Shown in pieces: positions 1 through 8,812 of a stretch of DNA of 35,352 bases (its first letter is position 1; each line of letters opens with the position of its first letter). The stretch is from IMG/VR virus record IMGVR_UViG_3300021959_008099, positions 1-35,352 of that record, one strand, 5' to 3'. This DNA is from a virus. The notes below the pieces were generated by a model, which saw only the letters and a program-made list of their open reading frames with translations, was not told where the DNA came from and ran no database searches. Position numbers and translations under genes: made by a program.

Positions 1-1470
1 GAAGATGATGTTGAAGAAGCAATTGAAAATGCTATGGAAGCAACGGTAACCTTTGGTTCTGATACCAAACCAATGAAAAAAGATGGTTCTCAAGTAGGAT
101 CAAGAAGAAAGTTCCTTAAGAGAAAGTCTGGCGAGTTTCTTCAAAAATCAAAGAAGAAAGTAGGAATGGCAGTTGCTCAGGCACGAGTTGATGCTTACAA
201 TAAAAAGAGAGAAGTAAAGCAAGCAGCAAAGGATAAGGTAAATCAAAAGAAGCAAGGTCTTAAGAACTTTATCAAAAATAAGGCTCAAAAGGTTGTTGAC
301 CGTATGAGTGAGGAAGTTGAAGTAGAAGAGTATGTTGATTTCCTTATTACTGAAGGATATGATTGCTCTGATCTTACCTGGAATGATATGTATGAGGAGT
401 ATCAATCTTTAGATGAAGGTTTACGTTCTGCAGTAAAAAGACTTCTTGGTAACAAGAAAGAAGAACCAGCAAAACCCATGAGTAGGGGTGATCAACTTCG
501 TAAGAAGTATAATGTTGGTCCAGAAAAATCTGATACTTCTGCTAAGGCTCAGATTCTTCAACGTACTCGTGCAAAAGCAGAAAGAGATCAAAAAGAATTT
601 GGTGGTTCACGTTATTCCAAAGGTGTTGCAGATAGATCAAAAGCAGCACATGAACGTCAGTTGAAAGGTGGTTATAGTAAGTATGGTGCTGATGATGCGA
701 GAGGTAAAGGTAATAAATCCCGCAAACGTGCTGCAGCTTTAACCAAAGAAGAACTTGAGCAGATTGAAGAACTTCATAAAGGTAGGCACGGACAGACTGA
801 GAAGCAGTATCAGGACAGCAGATCTGATGCTGGTAAGATGATCTCTGGTGACTCCAAGGGTAGCGGTGCAAACTACTCATACAGAGCAAAGAACACTGGT
901 CCTAATCCCGCTGGTGGTTCTAAGAAACCACAAGGTCAAGCCCGTATGGGTTCCAAGGACAGGGCATACTTGAAGATGCGGAAAGCAAACCTGAGAAAAG
1001 AAGAGGCATCAATGACTCCTCAAGAATTGCAACTTCAAAAGAAGAAAGCAATGGTTGATAGAATGATTGCTCAGAAAAGACAACAGAGTTTGAACAAAGC
1101 AAAAAAGACTGAGCCACCCGCGAAAGCAATGGGTGAAGCAACCGAAGATTCTCTGAGAGACCGTCGCATGGAACGTGGTGGTGTTGATGGTAATAACCGT
1201 TACAACAAAGCACCTAGTAACACACCTAATACATTTGGTAAGAAAAAACCCTATGATGGTATGTCTGCACTTGAGAAAGTGAAGACAAGCATCCGTGCCA
1301 AGCATGGTAAAGGTGCCATCAAAGAAGACGCCAAAATGGCCAAACAGTCAGATGAGAAACTAGCAGCACTCCATAAGCAAGTAAGTTCTAGTGATCAGAG
1401 TCTTCCTTCTAATCAATTTATGATGAAGAGAGTGACAAAGGAGATGAATCGCAGAAAGAAAGCGACTTGA
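1..1470 (+). CDS. Lysine-rich phage protein, 5' end outside window
   Basis: The frame is open from base 1 and the residues before the first visible Met (base 34) are acidic and protein-like, so I read this as the 3' part of a longer gene. The visible part is very rich in Lys, Arg and Gln, with long basic helical stretches and a short acidic segment near residue 105 (EVEVEEYVDFLITEGYD). Such low-complexity basic proteins are common among marine T4-like phages next to structural genes; a virion-internal or DNA-binding role is only a guess. It ends one base before the next start, implying co-transcription with the DUF3008 gene. Confidence 0.72.
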   Translation, partial: EDDVEEAIENAMEATVTFGSDTKPMKKDGSQVGSRRKFLKRKSGEFLQKSKKKVGMAVAQARVDAYNKKREVKQAAKDKVNQKKQGLKNFIKNKAQKVVDRMSEEVEVEEYVDFLITEGYDCSDLTWNDMYEEYQSLDEGLRSAVKRLLGNKKEEPAKPMSRGDQLRKKYNVGPEKSDTSAKAQILQRTRAKAERDQKEFGGSRYSKGVADRSKAAHERQLKGGYSKYGADDARGKGNKSRKRAAALTKEELEQIEELHKGRHGQTEKQYQDSRSDAGKMISGDSKGSGANYSYRAKNTGPNPAGGSKKPQGQARMGSKDRAYLKMRKANLRKEEASMTPQELQLQKKKAMVDRMIAQKRQQSLNKAKKTEPPAKAMGEATEDSLRDRRMERGGVDGNNRYNKAPSNTPNTFGKKKPYDGMSALEKVKTSIRAKHGKGAIKEDAKMAKQSDEKLAALHKQVSSSDQSLPSNQFMMKRVTKEMNRRKKAT

Positions 1471-1471
1471 T

Positions 1472-1678
1472 ATGCCAGCAGTATCTAAAGCACAGCAAAG
1501 GTTCATGGGTATGGTATATGCCACCAAGAAAGGTGACATGACTAACCCTTCTCCTGAGGTTGCTAAAGCAGCAGCATCAATGAAGAAGAGTGATGCGAAA
1601 GACTTTGCTTCTACTAAGCATAAAAAGTTACCTGAGAAAAAGAAAAAATCATTAAAAGAATTTTTAGAGAATATATAG
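1472..1678 (+). CDS. DUF3008 family small protein
   Basis: A 68-residue basic protein starting MPAVSKAQQRFMGMVYA, the typical opening of the DUF3008 family found in marine phages and some bacteria. The C-terminal third is nearly all Lys with a few acidic residues. The upstream gene also has a Lys-rich tail, so the two may work together. No catalytic motif is visible and the function is unknown. The ATG follows the upstream stop by one base. Confidence 0.75.
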   Translation: MPAVSKAQQRFMGMVYATKKGDMTNPSPEVAKAAASMKKSDAKDFASTKHKKLPEKKKKSLKEFLENI

Positions 1679-1699
1679 TATTAGTAATTGAGATTTACC

Positions 1700-1900
1700 A
1701 TGCTTGCATTTTTACTTCCATTAGCATCAAAAATTATTAAAGATGCCGTATCAAATATTCCAGAAAACGAAGAACTCGGTGAGAAGATGGTTGAGATCTG
1801 TCTTGTTATTCTTGCTAAAGCAGTTAAGCTGACCAAGACTGATATGGATGATCAACTTCTTGAAGTTGTAACTAAGGCAATTAATGCAAGAAAAGAATAA
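1700..1900 (+). CDS. Small conserved-type phage protein
   Basis: A 66-residue protein: a hydrophobic N terminus (MLAFLLPLASKIIKDAV), an acidic middle, then an amphipathic helix. The frame could start at TTG 1688, but ATG 1700 gives the natural hydrophobic start. It is the last gene before a terminator-like hairpin at 1906-1930, so it probably closes the transcript of the genes before it. I do not recognise the family; a membrane-associated protein is possible. Confidence 0.6.
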   Translation: MLAFLLPLASKIIKDAVSNIPENEELGEKMVEICLVILAKAVKLTKTDMDDQLLEVVTKAINARKE

Positions 1901-1905
1901 TATTC

Positions 1906-1930
1906 TGAGACTTTACGGTCTCATGTTTTT
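1906..1930 (+). terminator. Rho-independent terminator
   Basis: Perfect 6-bp stem TGAGAC / GTCTCA (1906-1911 and 1918-1923) with loop TTTACG, followed by TGTTTTT. It lies just after the stop at 1900, and its T-run runs straight into the late promoter box at 1930, so one short segment separates two transcription units. Confidence 0.72.
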
Positions 1931-1937
1931 ATAAATA
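1930..1937 (+). promoter_or_regulatory. T4-type late promoter TATAAATA
   Basis: The octamer TATAAATA matches the T4 late promoter recognised by the gp55 sigma factor. It follows a terminator hairpin and lies 33 bases before the structural-type gene at 1971. Confidence 0.75.
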
Positions 1938-1970
1938 TTATTAGCAAAATTTTTAAAACGGAAAAAAGAC

Positions 1971-2474
1971 ATGGCACTTTGGGGAAATAACGATGCAGTG
2001 GGTTCTGTTGGAACCGTTATATTAAATTATGACACTGGAGTAGTAACAGGAACTGCCACAACATTTGGAAATGTTGGAGCAGCACAAACTGGGGATGTTA
2101 TTCAATTCGGTACTAAAGCAACTACCTTTTTTGGTAATGCTGTAATTGTTTCGATTGCTTCTACCATTAGTTGTACTATTGGTTCCACTGCAGGCCTGAG
2201 CGGTGCAGCAATTGCTGGAGTTGAGCATAGCATTAGTCAACTTCCAAAATATACTGTTCTTGATTCAACCTATTCTAAGAAAGGTTCACCATCTGGCGAT
2301 TCATTCGTATATGCGGTAAATCCAAATGGTGGTGGTGCATACGAAGCTAGTCATGAAGGATGGGTTGGTGTTACAACCTACATGGGTGCTGAAGGTGAAC
2401 TAAGAGTTAAGAAAGAAGTTCTAGTCGCAATGTCCGGTATCACTACTGGAAATACTGTTTATCCTACACCATAA
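1971..2474 (+). CDS. Putative virion structural protein
   Basis: A 167-residue Gly/Ala/Thr/Val-rich protein starting MALWGNNDAVGSVG, with alternating hydrophobic beta-strand character, few charged residues in the first 100 positions, and a C-terminal part with an EASHEGWVGV segment. Its late promoter (1930-1937) and its composition fit a small late virion protein of cyanomyoviruses. No enzyme motif is visible. The ATG is preceded by a purine-rich GGAAAAAAG that can act as a ribosome binding site. Confidence 0.7.
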   Translation: MALWGNNDAVGSVGTVILNYDTGVVTGTATTFGNVGAAQTGDVIQFGTKATTFFGNAVIVSIASTISCTIGSTAGLSGAAIAGVEHSISQLPKYTVLDSTYSKKGSPSGDSFVYAVNPNGGGAYEASHEGWVGVTTYMGAEGELRVKKEVLVAMSGITTGNTVYPTP

Positions 2475-2478
2475 TTAA

Positions 2479-2865
2479 ATGATATTTAATGGATTGAATG
2501 AGGATAACTTCCTCCTCTTTGCGATTAAAAATTATCAAAATTCCCAAGCTGTAACTAAAGATGATTTTGATAAGGATCTTAATCATTTTAAGTATATAAA
2601 AAGATTGCTAAAACGATATAAGAGAGATGGGGAATTAAAAACTCATCTCCTCTTAAATCATTTTATTATTCTTTATAACATTTTTGGGGAAGCAGCAACA
2701 CCTATGTTGTTCTATAAAATAGAAGAAGAACTCTGGTCACAAATTAAAACCTTTGTAATTTTTTTGGGTAAGTTGCCAGAGTATCCAAAATGCTATATTC
2801 ATGATGTTCAAGTTGATATTTATTGCTTGTCAGAACTTTACAAAATCTACAATGGAAAAGAATAA
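2479..2865 (+). CDS. Conserved cyanophage protein (DUF7207-like)
   Basis: A 128-residue soluble, helical protein starting MIFNGLNEDNFLLFAIKNY. I recall this as a conserved protein lying just upstream of the T4-like primase region in marine phages (DUF7207-type). It has many aromatic residues and a basic patch (KRLLKRYKRD), with no recognised catalytic motif. It starts four bases after the preceding stop and overlaps the next ORF by 14 bases, so it is part of one tight operon. Confidence 0.7.
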   Translation: MIFNGLNEDNFLLFAIKNYQNSQAVTKDDFDKDLNHFKYIKRLLKRYKRDGELKTHLLLNHFIILYNIFGEAATPMLFYKIEEELWSQIKTFVIFLGKLPEYPKCYIHDVQVDIYCLSELYKIYNGKE

Positions 2866-3055
2866 GTTTGATAGAATCTTGGACATAGTTCGTTCGGGCA
2901 TAAATTTAAGAGAAGAACCGGTTAATAATATTGGCAGTGGCAACATTGCAGGTTCTGTAGAGGCAGGTGATGATCCTCCAGTAAGATTGAAGAAGAAAAA
3001 AAAATATATCTATATGAAGGGCATTAGAAAAATGTGGAAACCTGACAATGGATAA
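2852..3055 (+). CDS. Small phage protein with IAG-DDPPV motif
   Basis: A 67-residue protein starting at ATG 2852 inside the end of the preceding gene. The middle contains SGNIAGSVEAGDDPPV, a pattern I recall from small proteins of marine T4-like phages, followed by a poly-Lys stretch and a basic C terminus. A longer frame from 2801 exists but lies wholly within the upstream gene, so 2852 is preferred. Its stop overlaps the start of the next gene by eight bases. Function unknown. Confidence 0.62.
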   Translation: MEKNKFDRILDIVRSGINLREEPVNNIGSGNIAGSVEAGDDPPVRLKKKKKYIYMKGIRKMWKPDNG

Positions 3056-3446
3056 TATTAAGGTTGCTATTTTGGAGGAGAGACTTAGTAATTTTGAGCA
3101 GTTAGTTACTCGTTTAGATTCTGCTATTGAAAAAATTGCAGAGGTAAATAATAATGTGAGTAGGATGCTTGCTGTACATGAGGAAAGACTATCAAAACAA
3201 GAAGAAATTGACTCAGTATTGTTTGATAAAATCGACAAACTCCGTGATAAAATGGACAGCGATCATGACAACGTTACTAAACGACTTTCGTTACTAGAAA
3301 AAAAACTATGGATTGGTATTGGAGCAATTGCATCAATATTGATTATAAGCAATCCACAAGCAATCAAAACTCTTAGACCATTGCTATCTTCTACCGAAAG
3401 TGCTATAATGGCATCAGCAGTAACCTTTGTGAATGGATCACATTGA
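3048..3446 (+). CDS. Coiled-coil, single-membrane-span protein (DUF7201-like)
   Basis: A 132-residue protein. Residues about 5-90 form a heptad-rich coiled coil (AILEERLSNFEQLVTRLDSA, then LSLLEKKL), followed by one hydrophobic span (IGIGAIASILIISNP, about 91-105) and a short tail. This layout suggests a membrane-anchored oligomer. Related proteins sit in front of the primase gene in cyanomyoviruses. It overlaps the primase start by 14 bases. Confidence 0.65.
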   Translation: MDNIKVAILEERLSNFEQLVTRLDSAIEKIAEVNNNVSRMLAVHEERLSKQEEIDSVLFDKIDKLRDKMDSDHDNVTKRLSLLEKKLWIGIGAIASILIISNPQAIKTLRPLLSSTESAIMASAVTFVNGSH

Positions 3447-4410
3447 TTCTAAATTTATTGGTTTTATATCTTCTAGACTAGAAAAATTTAAAAGAGTTAA
3501 ACCAAATCTTTATAATTTTCGTTGTCCTATTTGTGGGGATTCTCAAAAGAATCGTAATAAGACAAGAGGATATATTTACTCAGTAAAAGCAAACACTAAT
3601 TTTAAGTGTCATAATTGTGGCGCATCGATGTCACTTAATAATTTTTTAAAGCATGTTGATCCTGGTTTACATAAGCAATATACTCTTGAAAAATTTAAGA
3701 ATGGCCACTCTGGAAGAAACTTTGTTGTTGATGAACCCAAATTTGAGTTTAAGCAGATAAAGTTTAAAACCAAAATAGATTTGCCAAAAGCATCAGAAGA
3801 CCCATCATCTTGTGGATACTTAACTAGTAGAAAATTAAATCCAAATGATTTTTATTATGCACATAAATTTAAAGAATTTGTAAATTCAAAAAAGAAAGTT
3901 TTTGATAGTACTTATCGCGACGAACCAAGAATTATTATTCCGCTATATTATCAACAAAATTTAATTGGAATTCAAGGAAGATCTCTGAATTTTGCAAATT
4001 CAAAATCTGTTAAATATATCACTGTGATGTTTAATGATGACGCACCAAAAATCTACGGACTCGATAGTATCAGAAAAGATGTTCCAGTCTATGTTACAGA
4101 AGGACCATTCGACAGCAAGTTCATTCGCAATGCGATTGCTATGTGTGGAGCTGACGCTGATGTTAGTTGTTGGGGGATCAGCAATCCTGTTTGGATCTAT
4201 GATAACGAACCACGTAATAGAGAGATCGTCTCAAGGATTGAGCGAACAATTAATAATGGGGAAAAAATAGTCATTTGGCCAAATGGTATTGATGACAAGG
4301 ATATTAATGATATGGTGATGTCTGGACTGGATGTACAGTCTGTGATAGAATCAAATACATACTCTGGTTTAGAAGCAAAACTTAAGTTTAACATCTGGAA
4401 AAAAATATGA
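3433..4410 (+). CDS. 61: DNA primase, T4 gp61-like
   Basis: Makes RNA primers for lagging-strand synthesis with the gp41 helicase. An N-terminal zinc-binding site is visible: C31-x2-C34 (CPICGDSQKN) and C59-x2-C62 (CHNCG). A central catalytic core carries the TOPRIM-type motif VTEGPFDSKFI with the acidic residues E223 and D227, followed by DDKDINDMV. Length (325 aa) is close to T4 gp61 (about 342). It sits directly upstream of nrdA and overlaps it by four bases (ATGA), so DNA and nucleotide synthesis genes are co-expressed. Confidence 0.9.
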   Translation: MDHIDSKFIGFISSRLEKFKRVKPNLYNFRCPICGDSQKNRNKTRGYIYSVKANTNFKCHNCGASMSLNNFLKHVDPGLHKQYTLEKFKNGHSGRNFVVDEPKFEFKQIKFKTKIDLPKASEDPSSCGYLTSRKLNPNDFYYAHKFKEFVNSKKKVFDSTYRDEPRIIIPLYYQQNLIGIQGRSLNFANSKSVKYITVMFNDDAPKIYGLDSIRKDVPVYVTEGPFDSKFIRNAIAMCGADADVSCWGISNPVWIYDNEPRNREIVSRIERTINNGEKIVIWPNGIDDKDINDMVMSGLDVQSVIESNTYSGLEAKLKFNIWKKI

Positions 4411-6704
4411 GCAACGGAACAAAAGTTAAAAAAAGAGATGGTCGTATTGAATCTCTAGATTTGGATAAAATGCATCTCATGGTAGAAGAATCATGTCAAG
4501 GTCTTGCTGGCGTATCTGCTAGTCAAGTTGAGATGAAGTCTGGTATTCAATTTTATGATGGTATTACTACTGGAGAAATTCAAGAAATTCTCATTAGGTC
4601 TGCAAGTGATCTGATTGATCTAGACCATCCAAATTATCAGTATGTTGCTGCGCGTCTTCTATTGTTTTCTGTTAGGAAGCAACTTTATGGGAAGATGAAA
4701 GAACTTCCTACACTTGAGCAGCACATTATTGATTGTGTATCTGCAGAGGTTTATGATAGTGATATTTACAACAAGTACTCTCAAGAAGAGATTGAACGTG
4801 CTGATTCTTTTATTGATCATGACCGTGACTTTCTATTCACTTATGCAGGTTTACGTCAAGTCGTTGATAAGTACCTCGTGCAGGATCGTAGCAGTGGAGG
4901 AGTATATGAAACTCCACAGTTTATGTACATGATGATTGCTCTGACCATCTTTGCAGAGTATCCAAAAGAAACTAGAATGTCATATGTAAAGAGGTATTAT
5001 GACGCAATCTCAAAGCACAAACTCAACATCCCAACACCAATCATGGCAGGAGTGCGAACACCACTTCGTCAATTTGCATCTTGTGTTCTCGTTGATGTTG
5101 ATGACACCCTCGATAGTATCTTTAGCAGTGATATGGCTATTGGTAAATACGTCGCACAAAGGGCTGGTATTGGCATCAACGCAGGTCGAATCCGTGGTAT
5201 CAACTCTAAAATCAGAAATGGAGAGGTACAACATACAGGCGTTGTCCCCTTCCTTAAAAAGTTTGAATCAACTGTCAGATGCTGCACTCAAAACGGCATC
5301 AGAGGTGGTTCTGCTACAGTTCACTTTCCTATCTGGCACCAGGAAATAGAAGACATTATTGTTCTCAAGAACAATAAAGGAACAGAAGACAATCGAGTGA
5401 GGAAACTTGACTACTCAATCCAAATTTCAAAACTTTTCTACGAACGTTTCATTGCGAATGAAGACATTAGCCTCTTCTCACCGCATGACGTACCAGGTCT
5501 CTATGATGCTTTTGGTACTGACAGGTTTGATGATCTATATGTGGGGTTTGAACGAGATGAGTCTGTTCCAAGAAAGACTATCGGGGCACAAGAATTAATT
5601 CTGAATATCCTAAAGGAGAGAGCAGAGACTGGTAGGTTGTATCTTATGAACATCGACCATTGTAACTCACACTCTTCTTTCAAAGACAAGGTTAACATGA
5701 GCAACCTCTGTCAGGAGATCACTCTACCTACAGATCCAATCAATCATATTGATGATCAATTGGGTGAGATTGCACTCTGTATTCTTTCTGCAGTTAATGT
5801 TGGTAAGATTAAATCTGATGAAGAACTTGAAGATTTATGTGATTTATCTGTTCGTAGTCTTGAGGAACTGATTGACTATCAGGAGTACCCTGTATTAGCT
5901 GCAGAACGTGCTACAAAGGCACGTAGATCCCTTGGAGTGGGTTTTATTGGTTTAGCACATTATCTTGCTAAACTTGGATATAATTACGACTCTCAGGACG
6001 CATGGGATGCTGTTCATGGACTCTCAGAATCTTTCCAATATTATCTTCTCAAGTCTTCAAATCAAATTGCAAAAGAAAAGGGGTGGTGCCACGATTTTGG
6101 TCGCACTAAATATGCAGATGGAATTCTTCCAATTGACACATATAAAAATGATGTTGATGAAATTTCTTCTATTAAGTTAACGCATGATTGGGATAGTCTT
6201 CGCTCAGATATCAAAGAGTATGGTCTCAGACACAGCACATTGTCCGCACAAATGCCTTCAGAAAGCAGTTCCGTTGTGTCAAACGCAACCAATGGAATCG
6301 AACCACCTAGAGACTACTTGTCCATTAAAAAATCAAAGAAAGGACCTCTTAAGCAGATTGTTCCTCAATACGGAACACTGAAGAATAACTACACTCTTCT
6401 ATGGGATATGAAATCCAATCGTGGATATATTAATGTTGTTGCTGTGATGCAGAAATTCTTTGACCAAGCAATTTCTGGTAACTGGAGTTACAATCCAGAG
6501 AATTATCCAGACAACGAAGTTCCCGTGTCTGTAATGGCACAAGATTTTTTAACTACATATAAGTACGGTTGGAAGACTTCTTACTACCAAAATACTTACG
6601 ATAGTAAGAATGATGAGGTTGAAGAAGAGAAACCAAATTTGGGTAATTTGTTAACCGATCTAGAACACGCCGAGGAGGGAGAGTGTGAATCCTGTGCAGT
6701 TTAA
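4407..6704 (+). CDS. nrdA: Ribonucleotide reductase class Ia, large subunit
   Basis: Reduces ribonucleoside diphosphates to deoxy forms with NrdB, feeding phage DNA synthesis. The 765-residue protein starts with an ATP-cone-type sequence (KVKKRDGRIESLDLDKM) and contains the active-site strands FASCVLVDVDDT and the NLCQEITLPT motif (Asn-x-Cys-x-Glu, the radical Cys and its partners), then QMPSESSSVVSNATNGIEP. The C terminus ECESCAV carries the Cys pair that thioredoxin or glutaredoxin re-reduces. It overlaps the primase by four bases and nrdB by 20. Confidence 0.95.
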   Translation: MSNGTKVKKRDGRIESLDLDKMHLMVEESCQGLAGVSASQVEMKSGIQFYDGITTGEIQEILIRSASDLIDLDHPNYQYVAARLLLFSVRKQLYGKMKELPTLEQHIIDCVSAEVYDSDIYNKYSQEEIERADSFIDHDRDFLFTYAGLRQVVDKYLVQDRSSGGVYETPQFMYMMIALTIFAEYPKETRMSYVKRYYDAISKHKLNIPTPIMAGVRTPLRQFASCVLVDVDDTLDSIFSSDMAIGKYVAQRAGIGINAGRIRGINSKIRNGEVQHTGVVPFLKKFESTVRCCTQNGIRGGSATVHFPIWHQEIEDIIVLKNNKGTEDNRVRKLDYSIQISKLFYERFIANEDISLFSPHDVPGLYDAFGTDRFDDLYVGFERDESVPRKTIGAQELILNILKERAETGRLYLMNIDHCNSHSSFKDKVNMSNLCQEITLPTDPINHIDDQLGEIALCILSAVNVGKIKSDEELEDLCDLSVRSLEELIDYQEYPVLAAERATKARRSLGVGFIGLAHYLAKLGYNYDSQDAWDAVHGLSESFQYYLLKSSNQIAKEKGWCHDFGRTKYADGILPIDTYKNDVDEISSIKLTHDWDSLRSDIKEYGLRHSTLSAQMPSESSSVVSNATNGIEPPRDYLSIKKSKKGPLKQIVPQYGTLKNNYTLLWDMKSNRGYINVVAVMQKFFDQAISGNWSYNPENYPDNEVPVSVMAQDFLTTYKYGWKTSYYQNTYDSKNDEVEEEKPNLGNLLTDLEHAEEGECESCAV
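6673..6687 (+). promoter_or_regulatory. Strong Shine-Dalgarno favouring the nrdB GTG start
   Basis: AGGAGG at 6673-6678 lies six bases before GTG 6685, an ideal ribosome binding site inside the end of nrdA. The alternative ATG at 6745 has only AAAGG placed too close to it. This supports a GTG start for nrdB. Confidence 0.6.
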
Positions 6705-7875
6705 AATATCATCTGTGGACAATACTAATACTAATGTTAAAGGTATGACTGTCTTTAACACTGAACAAGTCAATACTAAAAAGCAACCGATGTTTTTCGG
6801 TAAACCTCTGGGTATCCAGAGATACGATTCATACAAATATCCAATTTTTGATAAGCTTACCACACAACAATTAGGATACTTCTGGAGACCTGAGGAGGTT
6901 TCTTTACAGAAGGATCGTGGTGACTATCAATTATTGCGTTCAGAACAAAAGCATATCTATACTTCTAACCTAAAGTATCAGATTATGCTTGACTCCATTC
7001 AGGGTCGTGGTCCTGGGATGGCTTTTATACCTTATTGCAGTCTACCCGAACTAGAAGCATGTATGGAAGTCTGGGGATTTATGGAGATGATCCATAGTCG
7101 CTCTTACACATACATTATTAAAAATGTCTATAGTGATCCTTCAGAAGTCTTTGATAAGATTGTTACCGATCCTCGTATCTTAGAACGTGCTGCGAGTGTG
7201 ACAGAATCTTATGATGACTTTATTAAAAATGCTCATCAGTATGATAATTCTAATGATTGGCAACATGCATTGGAACAAGTACCTCAGGCATTAGCAGGAA
7301 AGTATGAACTTAAACGCAAACTTTACAGAGCAGTTGCCAATGTCAACATACTGGAAGGTATTCGTTTTTATGTTTCTTTCGCTTGCAGCTTTGCATTTGG
7401 TGAACTTAAACTTATGGAGGGATCCGCTAAGATCATCTCCCTTATTGCAAGAGATGAGAATCAACACCTCGCCATTACTCAAAATATTTTGAAGAAATGG
7501 AGAGAAGGTGATGATCCTGAAATGGCACAGATTATGAAGGAGGAAGAGGAGTGGACTTATAAAGCATTTGATCGTGCTGTAAATGAAGAGAAGCGTTGGG
7601 CTGACTATCTATTTCAAGATGGATCTATGATTGGTCTGAATGATAAACTTCTTCAACAGTATGTTGAATGGATTGCTAATCGACGCCTTAAGGGTATCGG
7701 TCTGCGTCCTGTATACGACATTGCAGCAAATGCAAACCCATTGCCCTGGACACAGCATTGGATCTCCTCTAAGGGTCTTCAAGTGGCACCACAGGAGACT
7801 GAGGTTGAGTCATATGTTGTTGGTGGAATTAAACAAGATGTTAAGAAAGATACCTTCTCCGGTTTCCAACTCTGA
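6685..7875 (+). CDS. nrdB: Ribonucleotide reductase class Ia, small subunit
   Basis: Holds the di-iron centre and tyrosyl radical used by NrdA. Ligands fit the class Ia pattern: D80 (DRGDY), E134 and H137 (FMEMIHSRSY), E224 (LEGI), E258 and H261 (DENQH), with radical Tyr Y141 in the E-x2-H-x3-Y arrangement. I chose GTG 6685 because of a perfect ribosome binding site. The T4 protein aligns from the internal ATG 6745 (MTVFNTEQVN), so the first 20 residues may be an extension, or the real start may be 6745 (376 aa). Overlaps nrdA by 20 bases. Confidence 0.93.
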   Translation: MNPVQFKISSVDNTNTNVKGMTVFNTEQVNTKKQPMFFGKPLGIQRYDSYKYPIFDKLTTQQLGYFWRPEEVSLQKDRGDYQLLRSEQKHIYTSNLKYQIMLDSIQGRGPGMAFIPYCSLPELEACMEVWGFMEMIHSRSYTYIIKNVYSDPSEVFDKIVTDPRILERAASVTESYDDFIKNAHQYDNSNDWQHALEQVPQALAGKYELKRKLYRAVANVNILEGIRFYVSFACSFAFGELKLMEGSAKIISLIARDENQHLAITQNILKKWREGDDPEMAQIMKEEEEWTYKAFDRAVNEEKRWADYLFQDGSMIGLNDKLLQQYVEWIANRRLKGIGLRPVYDIAANANPLPWTQHWISSKGLQVAPQETEVESYVVGGIKQDVKKDTFSGFQL

Positions 7876-7990
7876 TTTAGAAAAATATATTGAAGCAAAA
7901 AAGTGTGATGACTTTATATTTGAGAATCGTGACATTGATGACAAACTAGATCAAAACTGCTTAAATAGGGGGGACACTTCCACCTTTAGC

Positions 7991-8152
7991 ATGCCTAAGA
8001 ATCAAATCACAAAAGATGAAATAAAAAATCGTGTACTTCAATTAAAAAATGAGGTATACGAAGAACCCGAAACAGTGTGGCAAGGGGATCGAGATATGGC
8101 ACATAAATATCTCGACAAGGTATTGAACATCATTGAAGAATATAGATACTGA
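7991..8152 (+). CDS. Small conserved-type cyanophage protein
   Basis: A 53-residue, charged, helical protein starting MPKNQITKDEIKNRVLQL and ending NIIEEYRY. The frame stays open upstream to ATG 7838 inside nrdB, which would give a 104-residue protein with a protein-like leader (SDLEKYIEAKKCDDFIFENR). I prefer 7991 because cyanophage relatives that I recall start like MPKNQ, but neither start has a clear ribosome binding site. Function unknown. Its end overlaps the next gene by 20 bases. Confidence 0.55.
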   Translation: MPKNQITKDEIKNRVLQLKNEVYEEPETVWQGDRDMAHKYLDKVLNIIEEYRY

Positions 8153-8576
8153 CTATGAAAACCCATGGGTCTATTTGGGCACTCCCTTTGATGGTAGCCT
8201 TATTCGGGACAACTTTGGTTTTGTTTATAACATTACCAATCTCACCAACCAACGACAATACATTGGGAGAAAGTATTTTTGGTCTTTCCGAACACCCAAA
8301 GGAAAGAAACGCAAAGTAAAACAAGAATCTGATTGGAGAAAGTATTATGGGTCTTGTCCAGAACTTAAAGAGGACATTGACAAATTGGGCAGACAAAATT
8401 TTAGTAGAACTATCCTGTCTTTACATAAAACAAGTGGCAAAACAAACTTTGAAGAGACAAGACAACTCTTTGTCCATGGAGTCCTTACCGAATCACTTGA
8501 CACAGGAGGACCTGCCTACTACAATAGTAACATCCTCAGCAGGTACTTCCGAAAAGACTATTATGATGGAGACTGA
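8133..8576 (+). CDS. GIY-YIG (Seg-like) homing endonuclease
   Basis: A 147-residue protein with GFVYNITNLTNQRQYIGRKYF, a GIY-YIG-type opening (here VYN...YIG), followed by a basic strand and SDWRKYYGSCPELK, as in the SegE-like endonucleases of T4-type phages. It would cut DNA site-specifically and promote its own spread. The only in-frame start is TTG 8133, because no internal Met exists. It overlaps genes on both sides, so it is fully embedded in the operon. Confidence 0.72.
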   Translation: MKNIDTDYENPWVYLGTPFDGSLIRDNFGFVYNITNLTNQRQYIGRKYFWSFRTPKGKKRKVKQESDWRKYYGSCPELKEDIDKLGRQNFSRTILSLHKTSGKTNFEETRQLFVHGVLTESLDTGGPAYYNSNILSRYFRKDYYDGD

Positions 8577-8793
8577 AGAAATTGTTACAGACATTCGACA
8601 GTGGGCTATTGACAAAGTTAAAGAGTATAATGGACAGGGCATTGAAAGAATGTACGATCAATTTGCAATCATGGCAGAGTTTGATGAGTGGTTTGATCCT
8701 GAAGAAAATTTAGAGATTATATCACTTGACAAAATCACAAAACAGCAGTATGATGACTTTGTTGACATGAACGACGAAATCGAAAGGGCATGA
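8563..8793 (+). CDS. Small acidic hypothetical protein
   Basis: A 76-residue acidic, helical protein (MMETEEIVTDIRQWAIDKVKEY). The frame is open further upstream to 8347, but that stretch lies inside the endonuclease gene and does not look natural. ATG 8563 or 8566 gives a 14- or 11-base overlap, typical here. No motif recognised. It is the last gene before the first tRNA pair. Confidence 0.55.
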   Translation: MMETEEIVTDIRQWAIDKVKEYNGQGIERMYDQFAIMAEFDEWFDPEENLEIISLDKITKQQYDDFVDMNDEIERA

Positions 8794-8812
8794 TCAACTG
8801 CGGTGACCCCCT

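Noticed and set aside
148-405. Minus-strand ORFs inside the lysine-rich gene and many others on the minus strand through 33.3 kb
   Set aside because: They lie opposite well-supported plus-strand genes, have poor composition or no motifs and no independent start signals. They look like antisense shadows.
8347-8562. Upstream extension of the small gene at 8563
   Set aside because: This stretch lies within the GIY-YIG endonuclease in another frame and does not look like a natural protein; ATG 8563 gives a short overlap typical here.
8609-8631. TTGACA followed by TATAAT inside the 8563 gene
   Set aside because: The spacer is only 11 bases, too short for a sigma70 promoter. Other TTGACA hexamers in coding sequence lack a -10 box at 16-18 bases.
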